A stretch of DNA of 51,241 nucleotides from an uncultured Bacilli bacterium (GTDB taxonomy: Bacteria > Bacillota_I > Bacilli_A > RFN20 > CAG-449): NCBI GenBank assembly GCA_944332525.1, contig CALVKD010000041.1, forward strand, positions 1 to 51,241. The letters run 5' to 3'. The notes beneath the pieces are model-generated. The model worked only from the letters and a program-made list of their open reading frames with translations, made no database searches and was not told the DNA's origin. How positions within the stretch are numbered: the first letter of the stretch is position 1; each line of letters opens with the position of its first letter. Positions 31,556 to 41,580 of the stretch are shown one piece after another. Both the position numbers and the translations under genes were made by a program.

Positions 31556-34500
31556 TTACTTTGTGAGAACTACAGTGCCACCTAACACAAGTACCATTAC
31601 TGCTGCAGCATCAGAGATTTCATCACATTCAACATAAAGCTTTTTATCGAGATCACCATGAACATCAACTGCTAAAGTTGTTGTATCTAAGCTAACTGCG
31701 TTAATTTCTTTTAATGTTTCTAAGGTAATCTTTTTTACTCCTTCAAGAGTATCGAGATAAACTAATGATTTCATCTCTTCAGTGATTGCATGTTCTTTTT
31801 CTTTAACCGGGATTAAAGAAACAATTGCTGGGACGCTTTCACCTAACTCACCAACGAGAGCAAAATCTGCGTGGTTAGTCATTTTATCACTAAGATTTAA
31901 TTTTTCAAAAATTTCTTTACCGGAAGGTGTAAGATCCTTTTCATAATCGGTATGAACAAAGGATGGAGTTAATCCTAATCCGCGACCTTCACAGACAATT
32001 CTAACTAATTCTAAGCTTCTCTTAAAAGCAAGATCTGATTTAATTTTTACTGTGAATGGAACATCTTTATATGCAGCTTTATCCGCTAAAGAGAATTGAT
32101 GGTAGCGATCAAGTGGTAAAGTAGGATCATTAGGATCAAGAGCTAAGTGTAATCTTAATGTTTTTCCAGAAACAGAAATTTTTGCAACTAATCCAGATTT
32201 TCTAAATGCTTCGTTTTTGAAGACTAATCTAGATGAGCATCCATAACTCAATAAAGCATTTTTAATTTCAGAATAGTAATGTTTACTCTTTTCAGAAATA
32301 AAGAATAATTTACTAGCAAATGGTGTCCGACGAATTTTTAAGGAATTATCAGCATTTTCAGCTGCCGGAGTAATTTCGGTTACTTCTCCCTCTTCTCTAT
32401 CTTCTTCATCATCGTCATCTTCACCATCATCGATTTCATCTTCTGAAAAATCTTCTTCAGATGTTGTGAATAATGGACGATTATCATCTTCGACTTCAAA
32501 TTCTTTTGGAGTATAGAACATAACTTTACCATGTGTTGCTAAGATTGCGACTGCAACAGGTAAATCGATATCATCACAGATAACTGTAATTGGCTCTGTT
32601 ACTGCCTCATGCATTTTGACAAAAATGCGTTGAACATCAAGAGCAATATTGTTTACTTCTTTTAAAGTTTCCGTTGAAATAACTTTTCCAGGAACATACT
32701 TTAATGCTGTTTCGACATAGACATTAACTTCTTCACCATCATTATGATTTAATCCGTCTTCAACCTTTTTAACTGGAATAAGAGAACAAATCTTATTGAC
32801 TGATGGTAATCCATCTTTGCCGAATTTTTCACTATAGGTTTCATCAGCTCGAGAAACCATCAAATCGGTAATACCAAGTTTTTCGAATATTGCATCACCA
32901 TCGACATCAAGTGTTGGAACATAATCGAATGCCTCAAAGTTTCTCTTGAAACGGAAACGGCGAACCTCTCCGCAAAGAATGTCGATTAACTCTAACGCCC
33001 GTTTGCAAGCTAATCCAGATTTAACTTTCATTGTAAACGGAACATCTTTATAAGCCTTTCTTTCAGCCAATGAGAATTGATGATAACGATCTTCCTCAAA
33101 TCTTGCATCCGTTGGATCAAGAGCTAAATGGATTCTTAATGTTTTACCAGCAACACTGAGTTTTGCTAATAATCCACGTTTTCTAAATGTCTCATTTTTA
33201 CTTGTTAATCGAGAAGTTGCTCCATATTGTAATAAAGCATTCTTGATTTCAGAATAGAATCCTTTAGTTTTATCAGAAGTAAATTTGAGTTTATTGATAA
33301 AGGTTCTCTTAATGATAGGTCTAGTTTCAATAGTTGTCGGAACAACTGCTGTTTCCTTAACCTCTGCGACAACTGTTTCTGTAGGAGTTTCTACTTTCTC
33401 TTCGACAATTGTTTCTTCAACCTTCTCAACTGTTTCTGTTACAGGTTCAGCAACTGGTTCTTCTTCGGTTGCTTCAAGAACAGGTTCTTCACTTTCAATA
33501 GATTTTTCTTCTTCAGGAGTAATTTCTTCAAGTTCTTCTTCTGTAGTTTCAACATAAGGAATATCTTCAGCGAGAAGTGCTTGATTGAAATATTTAGCTC
33601 TTAAGAAGAGAATAATTACCCAAATAACAAACAAAGCGAGATATCCAATTAAAGTATAAGTACGGAATTGAATAGCCACATCAAATGAGAGGAAAACACC
33701 AGCATATGCAAGTGAAACGATGGCAAAATCGATTACATTGATTTTTCTGCAAGCCATCTTTTTAGTAAATAACCCGATAAAGAACATTACTAATAGAACC
33801 AAAGCAACCAATAGAGTACTTAAATATGCGAGTATATTAAGACGTGTTGCATTGAATGCTCTAAATCCAGAATAATCAACATAGATTAATCCAGCAGCTA
33901 AAACTAAGCCAACAGCAGCTAATGGAGTAAGAGAGAATTTATTAAAGACTTGTCCGAAGTAAACAGCAAATAAACCCTTCTTATCATTAATTTCACCTTT
34001 TTCAACGATTAATGCCCTAAATGCAGTTAAGAACATTACGGCATAAGTCAAAGTGAAATAGACGCCGAGGAAATGATTATTAATAGCTTTTACGCCATTT
34101 AAGTATACCTGTAATCCGAAATATAAGCCAACTCCAATCATCATATACATTGCAAAAGCAAGTAAGATATCAAGGAAATTAACTTTACGCATTTTCTTAA
34201 AAATACATAAAATTAAGAAAATTACAGCCAAAGCCAAAGCAATAAGGCCAAATACTAAAAGTTTTCTACCAGTAGAAATAGTAGCAAAAGCCGGAATAAT
34301 ATCACCGATAAAACCAAATACATCAGTGTAAATGATAATTAAAGCGAGAATAATACCGACAATTAATCCAGATAAAATAAAGACTACTGGATTGAAATGT
34401 GAATATAATGATGCAAAATAATTTTTAACATCACCTTTTTCGTCATTAACTTCTCTAACTTCTGCCATACGAATAATTAAGAAAATTAATCCGACAGCCA

Positions 34501-34858
34501 ATAAAGCAAGATAGACGAAACTATTAGTTTTGAATTCTTTATCGTAGCCAAGAGTAAAGCCGAATAAGGTAGCACAGGCGGCAATAAAGAATGTCAGTAG
34601 AAAATCCCCTTTAGTTGTATACTTTTTAAAGAGGAATGGAATAACAGCAGCTATCGATAAAACCAAAATGGCAAGATATACGACAGTTAAACCCGTTCTT
34701 GCGGCTTCGACATATTGTCCTGGTAAGAGACTACCAAGAATATTTGTCCGGAAAAGATAAAAAATACCAATTCCGAAAATGCAACCGACAACAAGGGCTA
34801 GTATTCCATCGAGTTTTTTAAAAAAATCTCTGCAAAAACTAGTTTTATTGCGTTCCAT
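31556..34858 (-). CDS. Large polytopic membrane protein with duplicated cytosolic module
   Basis: The 1100-residue protein has an N-terminal membrane half (1-415) with about twelve segments arranged as three similar four-helix blocks. Then come an acidic Glu/Thr/Val linker (about 420-510), a cytosolic module (about 519-770), a very acidic linker (790-840) and a second copy of the module (846-1100). Each module starts with a block recognisable by YSEIKNALL, LAKLSVAGKTLR and DRYHQFSLA, and ends with a block around TLKEVNNIALD that faintly resembles ribosomal L15/L18e folds. I recall similar modules in clostridial proteins of unknown function. The gene has its own promoter and terminator and a GGGG-type ribosome binding site. 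No function is assigned. Confidence 0.7.
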   Translation of the reverse strand: MERNKTSFCRDFFKKLDGILALVVGCIFGIGIFYLFRTNILGSLLPGQYVEAARTGLTVVYLAILVLSIAAVIPFLFKKYTTKGDFLLTFFIAACATLFGFTLGYDKEFKTNSFVYLALLAVGLIFLIIRMAEVREVNDEKGDVKNYFASLYSHFNPVVFILSGLIVGIILALIIIYTDVFGFIGDIIPAFATISTGRKLLVFGLIALALAVIFLILCIFKKMRKVNFLDILLAFAMYMMIGVGLYFGLQVYLNGVKAINNHFLGVYFTLTYAVMFLTAFRALIVEKGEINDKKGLFAVYFGQVFNKFSLTPLAAVGLVLAAGLIYVDYSGFRAFNATRLNILAYLSTLLVALVLLVMFFIGLFTKKMACRKINVIDFAIVSLAYAGVFLSFDVAIQFRTYTLIGYLALFVIWVIILFLRAKYFNQALLAEDIPYVETTEEELEEITPEEEKSIESEEPVLEATEEEPVAEPVTETVEKVEETIVEEKVETPTETVVAEVKETAVVPTTIETRPIIKRTFINKLKFTSDKTKGFYSEIKNALLQYGATSRLTSKNETFRKRGLLAKLSVAGKTLRIHLALDPTDARFEEDRYHQFSLAERKAYKDVPFTMKVKSGLACKRALELIDILCGEVRRFRFKRNFEAFDYVPTLDVDGDAIFEKLGITDLMVSRADETYSEKFGKDGLPSVNKICSLIPVKKVEDGLNHNDGEEVNVYVETALKYVPGKVISTETLKEVNNIALDVQRIFVKMHEAVTEPITVICDDIDLPVAVAILATHGKVMFYTPKEFEVEDDNRPLFTTSEEDFSEDEIDDGEDDDDEEDREEGEVTEITPAAENADNSLKIRRTPFASKLFFISEKSKHYYSEIKNALLSYGCSSRLVFKNEAFRKSGLVAKISVSGKTLRLHLALDPNDPTLPLDRYHQFSLADKAAYKDVPFTVKIKSDLAFKRSLELVRIVCEGRGLGLTPSFVHTDYEKDLTPSGKEIFEKLNLSDKMTNHADFALVGELGESVPAIVSLIPVKEKEHAITEEMKSLVYLDTLEGVKKITLETLKEINAVSLDTTTLAVDVHGDLDKKLYVECDEISDAAAVMVLVLGGTVVLTK

Positions 34859-34889
34859 AAGTTGAAACCCCTTTCTTATTATTAAAAAT

Positions 34890-34919
34890 ATTTTAATATT
34901 TTAAGGGGACAAATATCAA
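34890..34919 (-). promoter_or_regulatory. Candidate promoter of the 1100-residue protein gene
   Basis: TTGATA (34914-34919), 18 bases and TAAAAT (34890-34895) on the minus strand, just after the terminator of the upstream operon. Confidence 0.55.
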
Positions 34920-34927
34920 TATTTTTG

Positions 34928-34972
34928 AAAAAATGACGCGAAACGTATGCAGTTTTTCAACATTTCGCGTCA
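34928..34972 (-). terminator. Terminator of the ABC exporter/TrhP operon
   Basis: TGACGCGAAA and TTTCGCGTCA pair perfectly around a 19-base loop, followed by TTTTTTC on the minus strand. It lies about 105 bases past the trhP2 stop. A T-run also follows on the plus strand, so it can work both ways. The stretch 34973-35076 holds no gene. Confidence 0.8.
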
Positions 34973-35076
34973 CTTTTTTACAAATCGATAAAAATAGAAT
35001 GAATTAATTTACAACATTAGAAAAATTACCGTTTTAAATTGGTCAAAAAGACACACTATTGAATAATAATATTTTT

Positions 35077-36267
35077 TTATTCAATTTCTTCTAAAAGGTA
35101 ATACTTTTTCAACTTTCTACCGCTATTAAAATATACAACATTTTCAGTTTTATTAGCGATTTCTAACATTCCTTGATCATCGCTCAATCCATTTATGTCT
35201 ATAATAAAATCCTCTTGGTCATAACAAATTACCTTAATTTTTTGACCATTTCGAATATCGTTTTTTCTAATAATAGTAGCTTTTTGAGTAATTTCATCAT
35301 AATCATCCACATAACCTAAATACCTTTGCTTTACATTATGAGGTTTAACATGGATTAAATCATTAGGAGTAATTTCACCTTGTTTAAGATATCCTTCAGT
35401 CAATGGGCGGTTTTCCATATCATTCAATTCCTTTTCTTTTATATTAAGCATTTCTTCAGTTAAAGTATGATTATAATATGAATCTATTATCGATTTATAA
35501 ATCTTCGCACATTTAGCTAAATAATAGGCTGATTTCATTCTTCCTTCAATTTTTAAAGAAGAAACACTTGCTTCAATCAAATCCGGAACTTTTTTTATTC
35601 CGCATAAATCTTTGCTGCCAATAGGAAATGAATCCGGAGATACTAACTGGTTATCTTGATAGAGGTGATACTCCCAGCGGCAAGAATGCGCGCATCCTCC
35701 TCTATTTGCATCACGTGATACCATATAATTACTTAAAGAGCAACGGCCTGAAATTGAAGAGCAAAGCCCTCCGTGGATGAAAACTTCAATTTCTGTAATT
35801 TTGCTTCCAGCTAATACGTTTATTTCTGGTAATGTACATTCCCTAGCTAAAACAACCCTTGTCGCACCTAATGATTTATAAAACATCAACGTTTCTTGGT
35901 TCATCGCTGACACTTGAGTTGAAACATGGGCTTCCAAATTTAAATTAAGTTTTTTTATTAAGCTAATTATATAAAGAGAAGAAACAATCAAGGCATCGAC
36001 ATGAATTTTATCTAATGCTTTAAGATATTCTTCAATTTGTTCTAAATCGCGATAATGCGGGACAATATTTACTGTAACATAGACCTTTTTATTTAAAGCA
36101 TGTGCAAATTTTACGCCTTCTTCAATATCTTTTAAAGTGAAATTGCTTGCTTTCGCGCGTAAAGAAAAATGCTTACCGCCAATAAATACGGCATCACCGC
36201 CATAAAGTAAAGCAATCTTTAATCTTGTCAAATCACCAGCCGGCATCAATAATTCAATCTTGTCCAT
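35077..36267 (-). CDS. trhP2: U32-family protein, TrhP2-like tRNA hydroxylation protein
   Basis: A 396-residue member of the U32 family. The family signature is visible as LLMPAGDLTRLKIALLYGGDAVFIGG at the start and EVFIHGGLCSSISGRCSLSNY, with further cysteines in NRGGCAHSCRWEY and KDLCG that fit an Fe-S site. Once called collagenase-like peptidases, such proteins (E. coli TrhP/YegQ, B. subtilis TrhP1 and TrhP2) are needed to hydroxylate wobble uridine 34 in tRNA, using prephenate. Its start lies 14 bases inside the end of the TrhP1-like gene, the same pairing as in Bacillus. It closes a four-gene operon that starts with an ABC exporter. Confidence 0.85.
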   Translation of the reverse strand: MDKIELLMPAGDLTRLKIALLYGGDAVFIGGKHFSLRAKASNFTLKDIEEGVKFAHALNKKVYVTVNIVPHYRDLEQIEEYLKALDKIHVDALIVSSLYIISLIKKLNLNLEAHVSTQVSAMNQETLMFYKSLGATRVVLARECTLPEINVLAGSKITEIEVFIHGGLCSSISGRCSLSNYMVSRDANRGGCAHSCRWEYHLYQDNQLVSPDSFPIGSKDLCGIKKVPDLIEASVSSLKIEGRMKSAYYLAKCAKIYKSIIDSYYNHTLTEEMLNIKEKELNDMENRPLTEGYLKQGEITPNDLIHVKPHNVKQRYLGYVDDYDEITQKATIIRKNDIRNGQKIKVICYDQEDFIIDINGLSDDQGMLEIANKTENVVYFNSGRKLKKYYLLEEIE

Positions 36268-37102
36268 ACACTATCTCCTGGTTAAGTAAATAAGAAGAAA
36301 AGTTTTCTTTTTGAACACTTTCTCCATTTAAGGCTTTCCTAACTAATTCAACCATCGGCATATTTTCATCGATAAACGAACTATCAATAAAGAAATATTC
36401 AATTCCTCTCTCTAAAAAATCTTTCAACGCCTGAAAAGGGAAGAAAATCTTATCAGAAAAAATATAAAACAAATAATTATCTTCGTGAATTTTAAAATAT
36501 TGATCGCGCGAACTTTCTTTTAACGTTAATTCTTTTTGACCATTCAATTTTATATCTCGATGTTCATCCAAGAAAAGAGAAAGCATTTTTCTCTTCGACA
36601 TATATAGCTGAGGATATCCAAAACACATCATACCTATCTGGCAGTCTTTTCTATTTTCTAAAATATTGAGATAACCATTATATTCGCAATCTTTAGAAAT
36701 AATAAATTTATTTAATCCAAGCTGTTTTAACGTTTCTATTTCATACGAATTAAGTAATAAAGTAGGCGAATAATAAATCATCTTTTCAAGTGCATTATAT
36801 TCTTTTGCTTTTATAAAATAATAAAAGTCACTAAAAAGGAAATGATAGTTTTGTTTAATTAGCAAAGGAAAATACAAATTAGCAGCAATTTTATCCTTCT
36901 CTTCTAACGGGCGATCAATTAACAAATAAATTTCCTTATTATATTTATTTTTAACTTTATCTAAAACTTCGTATTGCAAAGCTATATCATCTCTTGTTGA
37001 AAGATATTTAACGGCGATTACGATTACATCACATGCATCAAGATTAGGATTTCTGATTTTACTTCTCAAATCATCTTCTTTAAATAAATATAAAATTTTC
37101 AT
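36254..37102 (-). CDS. trhP1: U32-family protein, TrhP1-like
   Basis: A 282-residue, more diverged U32-type protein. ILENRKDCQIGMMCFGYPQLYMSKR near residues 150-175 corresponds to the short-U32 region of B. subtilis YrrN (TrhP1), and the rest is TIM-barrel-like. Alone it would be hard to name; its place directly before, and overlapping, the TrhP2-like gene makes a TrhP1 role in tRNA uridine-34 hydroxylation likely. It follows the ABC exporter gene by one base. The family signature is weaker than in TrhP2, so it may be an accessory rather than catalytic subunit. Confidence 0.7.
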   Translation of the reverse strand: MKILYLFKEDDLRSKIRNPNLDACDVIVIAVKYLSTRDDIALQYEVLDKVKNKYNKEIYLLIDRPLEEKDKIAANLYFPLLIKQNYHFLFSDFYYFIKAKEYNALEKMIYYSPTLLLNSYEIETLKQLGLNKFIISKDCEYNGYLNILENRKDCQIGMMCFGYPQLYMSKRKMLSLFLDEHRDIKLNGQKELTLKESSRDQYFKIHEDNYLFYIFSDKIFFPFQALKDFLERGIEYFFIDSSFIDENMPMVELVRKALNGESVQKENFSSYLLNQEIVYGQD

Positions 37103-37103
37103 A

Positions 37104-38987
37104 CTACTCTAATTCAAACGCTCCAGTATAAAGTTGATAATAAATACCTTTTTTCTCAATAAGCTCAGCATGGCTGCCTCTTTCAATAATCTTACCATGA
37201 TCTAAAACCATGATGGCATCAGAATTTCTCACGGTCGACAAGCGATGTGCAATAACAAAAACAGTTCTTCCCTTCATTAGCTCGTCCATACCCTCTTGAA
37301 CTAATGATTCTGTCCACGTATCAATTGACGATGTCGCCTCATCAAGGATTAAGACCGGAGGGTTACAAATAGCTACTCTGGCAATAGCTAACAGCTGTCT
37401 TTGACCTTGTGATAAGTTACCGCCATCACCGGTAATATAAGTATCGTAACCATTTTCTAAGAGGTTGATAAATTGATCAGCCTTAGCTAATTTCGCGGCT
37501 TGATAAACCTCTTCATCCGTCGCATCTTCTTTTCCGTACTTAATATTGTCTTTAATTGTTCCTGAGAAAAGGTGGGTATCCTGTAAAACGATACCTAAAC
37601 TGCGACGTAAATCTTCTTTCTTAATTTTTTTAATATCGATGCCGTCATAAGTAATCGTACCTTTTTGAATATCATAAAAGCGATTAATTAAATTGGTTAT
37701 TGTTGTTTTTCCAGCTCCTGTTGCACCGACAAAAGCAATTTTCTGACCGGGTTTTGCATATAAAGAAATATCGTGAAGAATTGTTTTATCTTCATCATAA
37801 CCAAATGTGACGTCGTAAAAGCGAACATCGCCGCATAATTTAATCAAGCGAGCACTCTTATCACTTTCGATATGCTTCCAAGCCCAGTGATGTGTGACTT
37901 CTTTAACCTCAATTAATTTTCCGTCTTCTTCTCTGACATTTACTAAAGTAACATCTCCTTGATCGGTTTCACTTTTTTCATCAAGTAACGCAAAAATTCT
38001 TTGAGCACCAGCTAAAGCCATAAAGATAAAGTTAATCTGATTAGAGACTTGTCCGATCGGTTGAGTAAACTGTTTATTATAAAGTAAGAAGGTTGCAAAA
38101 GCTCCAGCGGTAAATCCGCCAAATCCGCTAAAAGCTAAAATTGATCCGACAACTGCGGTAACTGCAAAATTAACATATCCTAAATTATGAATAATCGGCA
38201 TCAAGGAAATAGCATATTTATTAGCCCGATAGTTGCTCTCGCGCATATGATTATTCAATTCATCAAAACCATCTTTAACTTCTTGTTCGTGATTAAAGAC
38301 TTTAATAACTTTCTGTCCTTCAATCATCTCTTCGATATAACCATTAATTTTTGATAAAACGATTTGGTTATCCATAAAATACGTCGATGAGCGCTTTCCA
38401 ATAATTTTAATAGCAATCAGCATTAAGAAAACTGAGCAGACAGTCACTATTGTCAAAATCCACGATGTTGTTACCATCATCACAAACACAGAGACAATGG
38501 TAATAAATGAAGATGTAATCTGCGGAATAGACTGCGAAATCATCTGCCTCAAAGAATCGGTATCGTTAGTATAAGTCGACATAACTTCACCAATCGTCCG
38601 TGAATCAAAATAACGGATTGGCAACGTTTCCATATGATAAAACATTTCATCACGTAAAATTTTCAAAGTATCTTGAGTAATAAATACCATAATAAAAGCA
38701 TACGCATATGTTGAAGCAATTGAGACTAAGAATAATCCGCTCATCTCAAGTAAAATTACAATTAATGGAGTCATGTTCTCAGGATTTGCTAACAAATTCG
38801 GAACGACATTATCAATAAGTGATTTCAAAAGTGACATCGCAGAAACTTGAGTTACAGCAGAAACAATCAATAAAATGATTACCAAAATAATCTTATAAGT
38901 GTTAATCTTATAAACATATTTCATCAAACGTGAAAGGATTTTAAAAGGATGATCAATTTTGACACGATAATTAACATGACGCGGCAT
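37104..38987 (-). CDS. ABC exporter half-transporter with consensus ATPase site
   Basis: A 627-residue type IV ABC exporter: six membrane helices (about 30-330), then an ATPase with Walker A GATGAGKTT (near 420), signature LSQGQRQ and Walker B LILDEATSSID with the catalytic glutamate (near 548). An extra segment of about 45 residues sits between the two halves, as in the heterodimeric BmrC/D and LmrC/D type. It starts one base after the 598-residue partner, whose ATPase site is degenerate, so the two form a heterodimer with one active site. Drug, lipid or peptide export is typical. Confidence 0.9.
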   Translation of the reverse strand: MPRHVNYRVKIDHPFKILSRLMKYVYKINTYKIILVIILLIVSAVTQVSAMSLLKSLIDNVVPNLLANPENMTPLIVILLEMSGLFLVSIASTYAYAFIMVFITQDTLKILRDEMFYHMETLPIRYFDSRTIGEVMSTYTNDTDSLRQMISQSIPQITSSFITIVSVFVMMVTTSWILTIVTVCSVFLMLIAIKIIGKRSSTYFMDNQIVLSKINGYIEEMIEGQKVIKVFNHEQEVKDGFDELNNHMRESNYRANKYAISLMPIIHNLGYVNFAVTAVVGSILAFSGFGGFTAGAFATFLLYNKQFTQPIGQVSNQINFIFMALAGAQRIFALLDEKSETDQGDVTLVNVREEDGKLIEVKEVTHHWAWKHIESDKSARLIKLCGDVRFYDVTFGYDEDKTILHDISLYAKPGQKIAFVGATGAGKTTITNLINRFYDIQKGTITYDGIDIKKIKKEDLRRSLGIVLQDTHLFSGTIKDNIKYGKEDATDEEVYQAAKLAKADQFINLLENGYDTYITGDGGNLSQGQRQLLAIARVAICNPPVLILDEATSSIDTWTESLVQEGMDELMKGRTVFVIAHRLSTVRNSDAIMVLDHGKIIERGSHAELIEKKGIYYQLYTGAFELE

Positions 38988-38988
38988 A

Positions 38989-40785
38989 TTATCTTCCTCC
39001 TTTCGTTTGGGCTTGATAAATCTTATTATAAATTTCGTTTTCTTTTAAGAGCTGCTGATGCGTTCCAATATTTTCAATATCACCATTATTCATAAAAATG
39101 ATGATATCACTATCTTCAATAGAAGTAATTCTTTGAGAAATAATGAATTTTGTTGTTTCTGGAATTTCTTCGCGGAAAGCTTTTCTAATCAAAGCATCCG
39201 TTTTTGTATCAACTGCCGAAGTAGAGTCGTCAAGAATAAGAATTTTTGGCTTTTTTAATAAAGCTCTCGCAATGCAAAGGCGCTGTTTTTGTCCGCCAGA
39301 AACGTTATTTCCTCCTTGTTCAATATGCGTATCATAAGCTTCTGGAAATTTACTGACGAATTCATCAGCCTGAGCTAATTTGCAAACTCTAATTAATTCT
39401 TCATCAGTCGCATCTTTATTGCCCCAACGCAAATTATCTTTAATTGAACCGGTAAACAAAACATTCTTTTGTAAAACCATCGATACTTGATCGCGTAAGG
39501 TTTTTAAATCGTATTCTTTAACGTTGATTCCTCCAACAAGAACTTCTCCTCTAGTTGGATCATATAGACGCGGAATTAATGACATGACTGTTGATTTACC
39601 AGAACCAGTACCTCCAAAAACACCAACCGTCATACCCGATTCTATTTTGAAAGAAATGTTTTTCAAAGCAAGTTTCTCATCATCATTTACATACGAAAAA
39701 TCGACATTTCTAAATTCAACCGAGCCATCTTTTACCTCATAAATAGGATTAGCCGGATTTTGAATCGTTGGGACCTCATTTAAAGCTTCAACAATTCTAT
39801 CAGTCGAGGCCTTAGCCATAACAAGCATCATAAAGACCATAGAAACCATCATTAATGCTGAAAGAATTTGAATTGCATAAGTAATAAATAAATATAAAGT
39901 TGAACCTTCCCCGTAATGATCGCGGACAATCATCATTGTTCCTAAATAGGAAACAACCATAACGCATGCATAAATAATAAACTGAATTACTGGAGAGTTT
40001 AAGGCAATAATCTTTTCGGCAGCCTTTGAATTCATCGCGACTTCATCGCTAGCTTTAGCAAATTTTTTATCTTCTTTTGGTTCCGTGGTATAGGCTTTAA
40101 CTGTTCTAATTCCAGTGATATTTTCTTGGACGACAAGATTTAATGCATCATATTTTTTAAACATTTTCTTAAAATACGGATTAGCTCTTGTAATGATAAT
40201 TGCAAGTAAAATAACTAAAATAGGTGAAGCAACCACGAAAATCCAAGCTAATTCACTATTGGCTAAGAAAGCCATAACTAAGGAAAAGATAAAAATTAAA
40301 GGGGCTCTAAAGGAAATTCTTGTAGTCATTTGAAAGGACTGCTGACAGTTTGTAATATCAGTTGTCAAACGGGTTATAAGTGAGGAAGTTGAATACTTAT
40401 CAATATTTTCAAAAGAATATTCTTGGATATGATAATACAAATCTTTACGAACATTCTTAGCAAAGCCAGACGATGCATTAGTTGCTAAAATTCCGGAAAC
40501 AACACCGGAAACAAGTGAAATAATAGCTAATAAGAGCATTATTACTCCATAAACATAAACATATACGTTATGGACATTAGGAAATACACCCTCAAAGTAA
40601 GTAACTATCTTGTTCATAACTGACGAAACAATAGATGAAGCCTCGTCTCCACCAGCTCTATCGATAACATCTGCCATAAACAATGGTAACATCGCTTCAA
40701 TCAACGCCTCTATTGCCACAAAAAAAGGAGTCAGCAATGCCTGAGCACGATAACCCTTTGAATGTTTGATATAGAGTTTAAACAT
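38989..40785 (-). CDS. ABC exporter half-transporter with degenerate ATPase site
   Basis: A 598-residue type IV ABC exporter half, with six membrane helices (about 15-325), Walker A GGTGSGKST (391-399), signature VSGGQ (495-499) and Walker B ILILDD (515-520). The catalytic glutamate after Walker B is aspartate (Asp520), the mark of the non-catalytic partner in heterodimeric exporters. It is first in the operon, preceded by GGAAGGGG. Two TrhP-like genes follow the partner without a gap, so exporter and tRNA modification genes share one transcript. Confidence 0.9.
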   Translation of the reverse strand: MFKLYIKHSKGYRAQALLTPFFVAIEALIEAMLPLFMADVIDRAGGDEASSIVSSVMNKIVTYFEGVFPNVHNVYVYVYGVIMLLLAIISLVSGVVSGILATNASSGFAKNVRKDLYYHIQEYSFENIDKYSTSSLITRLTTDITNCQQSFQMTTRISFRAPLIFIFSLVMAFLANSELAWIFVVASPILVILLAIIITRANPYFKKMFKKYDALNLVVQENITGIRTVKAYTTEPKEDKKFAKASDEVAMNSKAAEKIIALNSPVIQFIIYACVMVVSYLGTMMIVRDHYGEGSTLYLFITYAIQILSALMMVSMVFMMLVMAKASTDRIVEALNEVPTIQNPANPIYEVKDGSVEFRNVDFSYVNDDEKLALKNISFKIESGMTVGVFGGTGSGKSTVMSLIPRLYDPTRGEVLVGGINVKEYDLKTLRDQVSMVLQKNVLFTGSIKDNLRWGNKDATDEELIRVCKLAQADEFVSKFPEAYDTHIEQGGNNVSGGQKQRLCIARALLKKPKILILDDSTSAVDTKTDALIRKAFREEIPETTKFIISQRITSIEDSDIIIFMNNGDIENIGTHQQLLKENEIYNKIYQAQTKGGR

Positions 40786-40840
40786 ACGAAAACCCCTTCC
40801 TCTCTAAAATAAATATTTTCAGTAATATATTTATACTAAA

Positions 40841-40867
40841 TAAAAAGCCAGTCTCATTCAAGACTGG
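40841..40867 (-). terminator. Terminator of the 220-residue membrane protein gene
   Basis: CCAGTCT-TGAATG-AGACTGG followed by CTTTTTATTT on the minus strand, 25 bases past the stop. Confidence 0.9.
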
Positions 40868-40892
40868 ACTTATAATTCAATTTAATAAGTGA

Positions 40893-41555
40893 TTATTTTT
40901 TATTAGTTTTTTTAGCTGAAGATTTTTCTTCCTTATTTTCGCTGACGTGTGCCTTTTTTTGTGGCTTAGCATAGATGCCATAGCCAATTGCTAATAAACC
41001 AACAACAATTAATAAGCAGACAAAAATCCAAAGTAAAGTTAAGTCAGTAATAAATGGTGCGACCATCATCCACATACCGACGCTGACAAAGGCCAAGGCG
41101 ACTACTAACCACCAAATTGGATAATATGATTTACTATCTCTTTGATGAAAATAAGCACGGAAAATCTCAACGCATCCTCTAATCCAAATAGCTAAACCTG
41201 CTGTTGCGCATGCTCCGTTTACTGGAACAATTCTTAGTTGAGGAATCCATTGTCCGAGGATTAAATATAAATCGACTAATAAAAGTAAGACAAATTCAAT
41301 AATAGTTAATACTTTCAACGTTGAGCCAGATGTTCTTAGCATTTTTTTAAGAAGCCATCCAAACAGATAAAGTGAGAGGAACAACGCGATAATTAAATTG
41401 ATAGCTTGAGTTCCCCAAGATTTCCAGACAGCCCAATCAATACCATTCCAAACAGGCATTAAAAATATCGATAAGATTATAAATAAAGCACCGACAACAA
41501 TGAAAGCCCAGAAAAATTTATTATTTTTCTTTAAAGTAGGTAATTTAATTGCCAT
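40893..41555 (-). CDS. Polytopic membrane protein of unknown function
   Basis: A 220-residue protein with six predicted membrane segments (near 14-34, 50-68, 82-102, 112-130, 146-166, 172-192) and a Lys/Glu/Ser-rich cytosolic tail ending KTNKK. No named domain is recognised. AAAGGAG precedes the start. It is monocistronic with a clear promoter and terminator, so it is a real gene, possibly lineage specific. Confidence 0.65.
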   Translation of the reverse strand: MAIKLPTLKKNNKFFWAFIVVGALFIILSIFLMPVWNGIDWAVWKSWGTQAINLIIALFLSLYLFGWLLKKMLRTSGSTLKVLTIIEFVLLLLVDLYLILGQWIPQLRIVPVNGACATAGLAIWIRGCVEIFRAYFHQRDSKSYYPIWWLVVALAFVSVGMWMMVAPFITDLTLLWIFVCLLIVVGLLAIGYGIYAKPQKKAHVSENKEEKSSAKKTNKK

Positions 41556-41580
41556 AATAAAACTCCTTTACTACTTAAAC

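Noticed and set aside
33285-33557. Plus-strand frame rich in Ser, Val and Thr
   Set aside because: It is the reverse frame of the repetitive acidic linker of the 1100-residue protein.
35059-35084. Hairpin TTGAATAA/TTATTCAA at the end of trhP2
   Set aside because: On the minus strand it is not followed by a T-run; the GC-rich hairpin at 34934-34972 is the better terminator.
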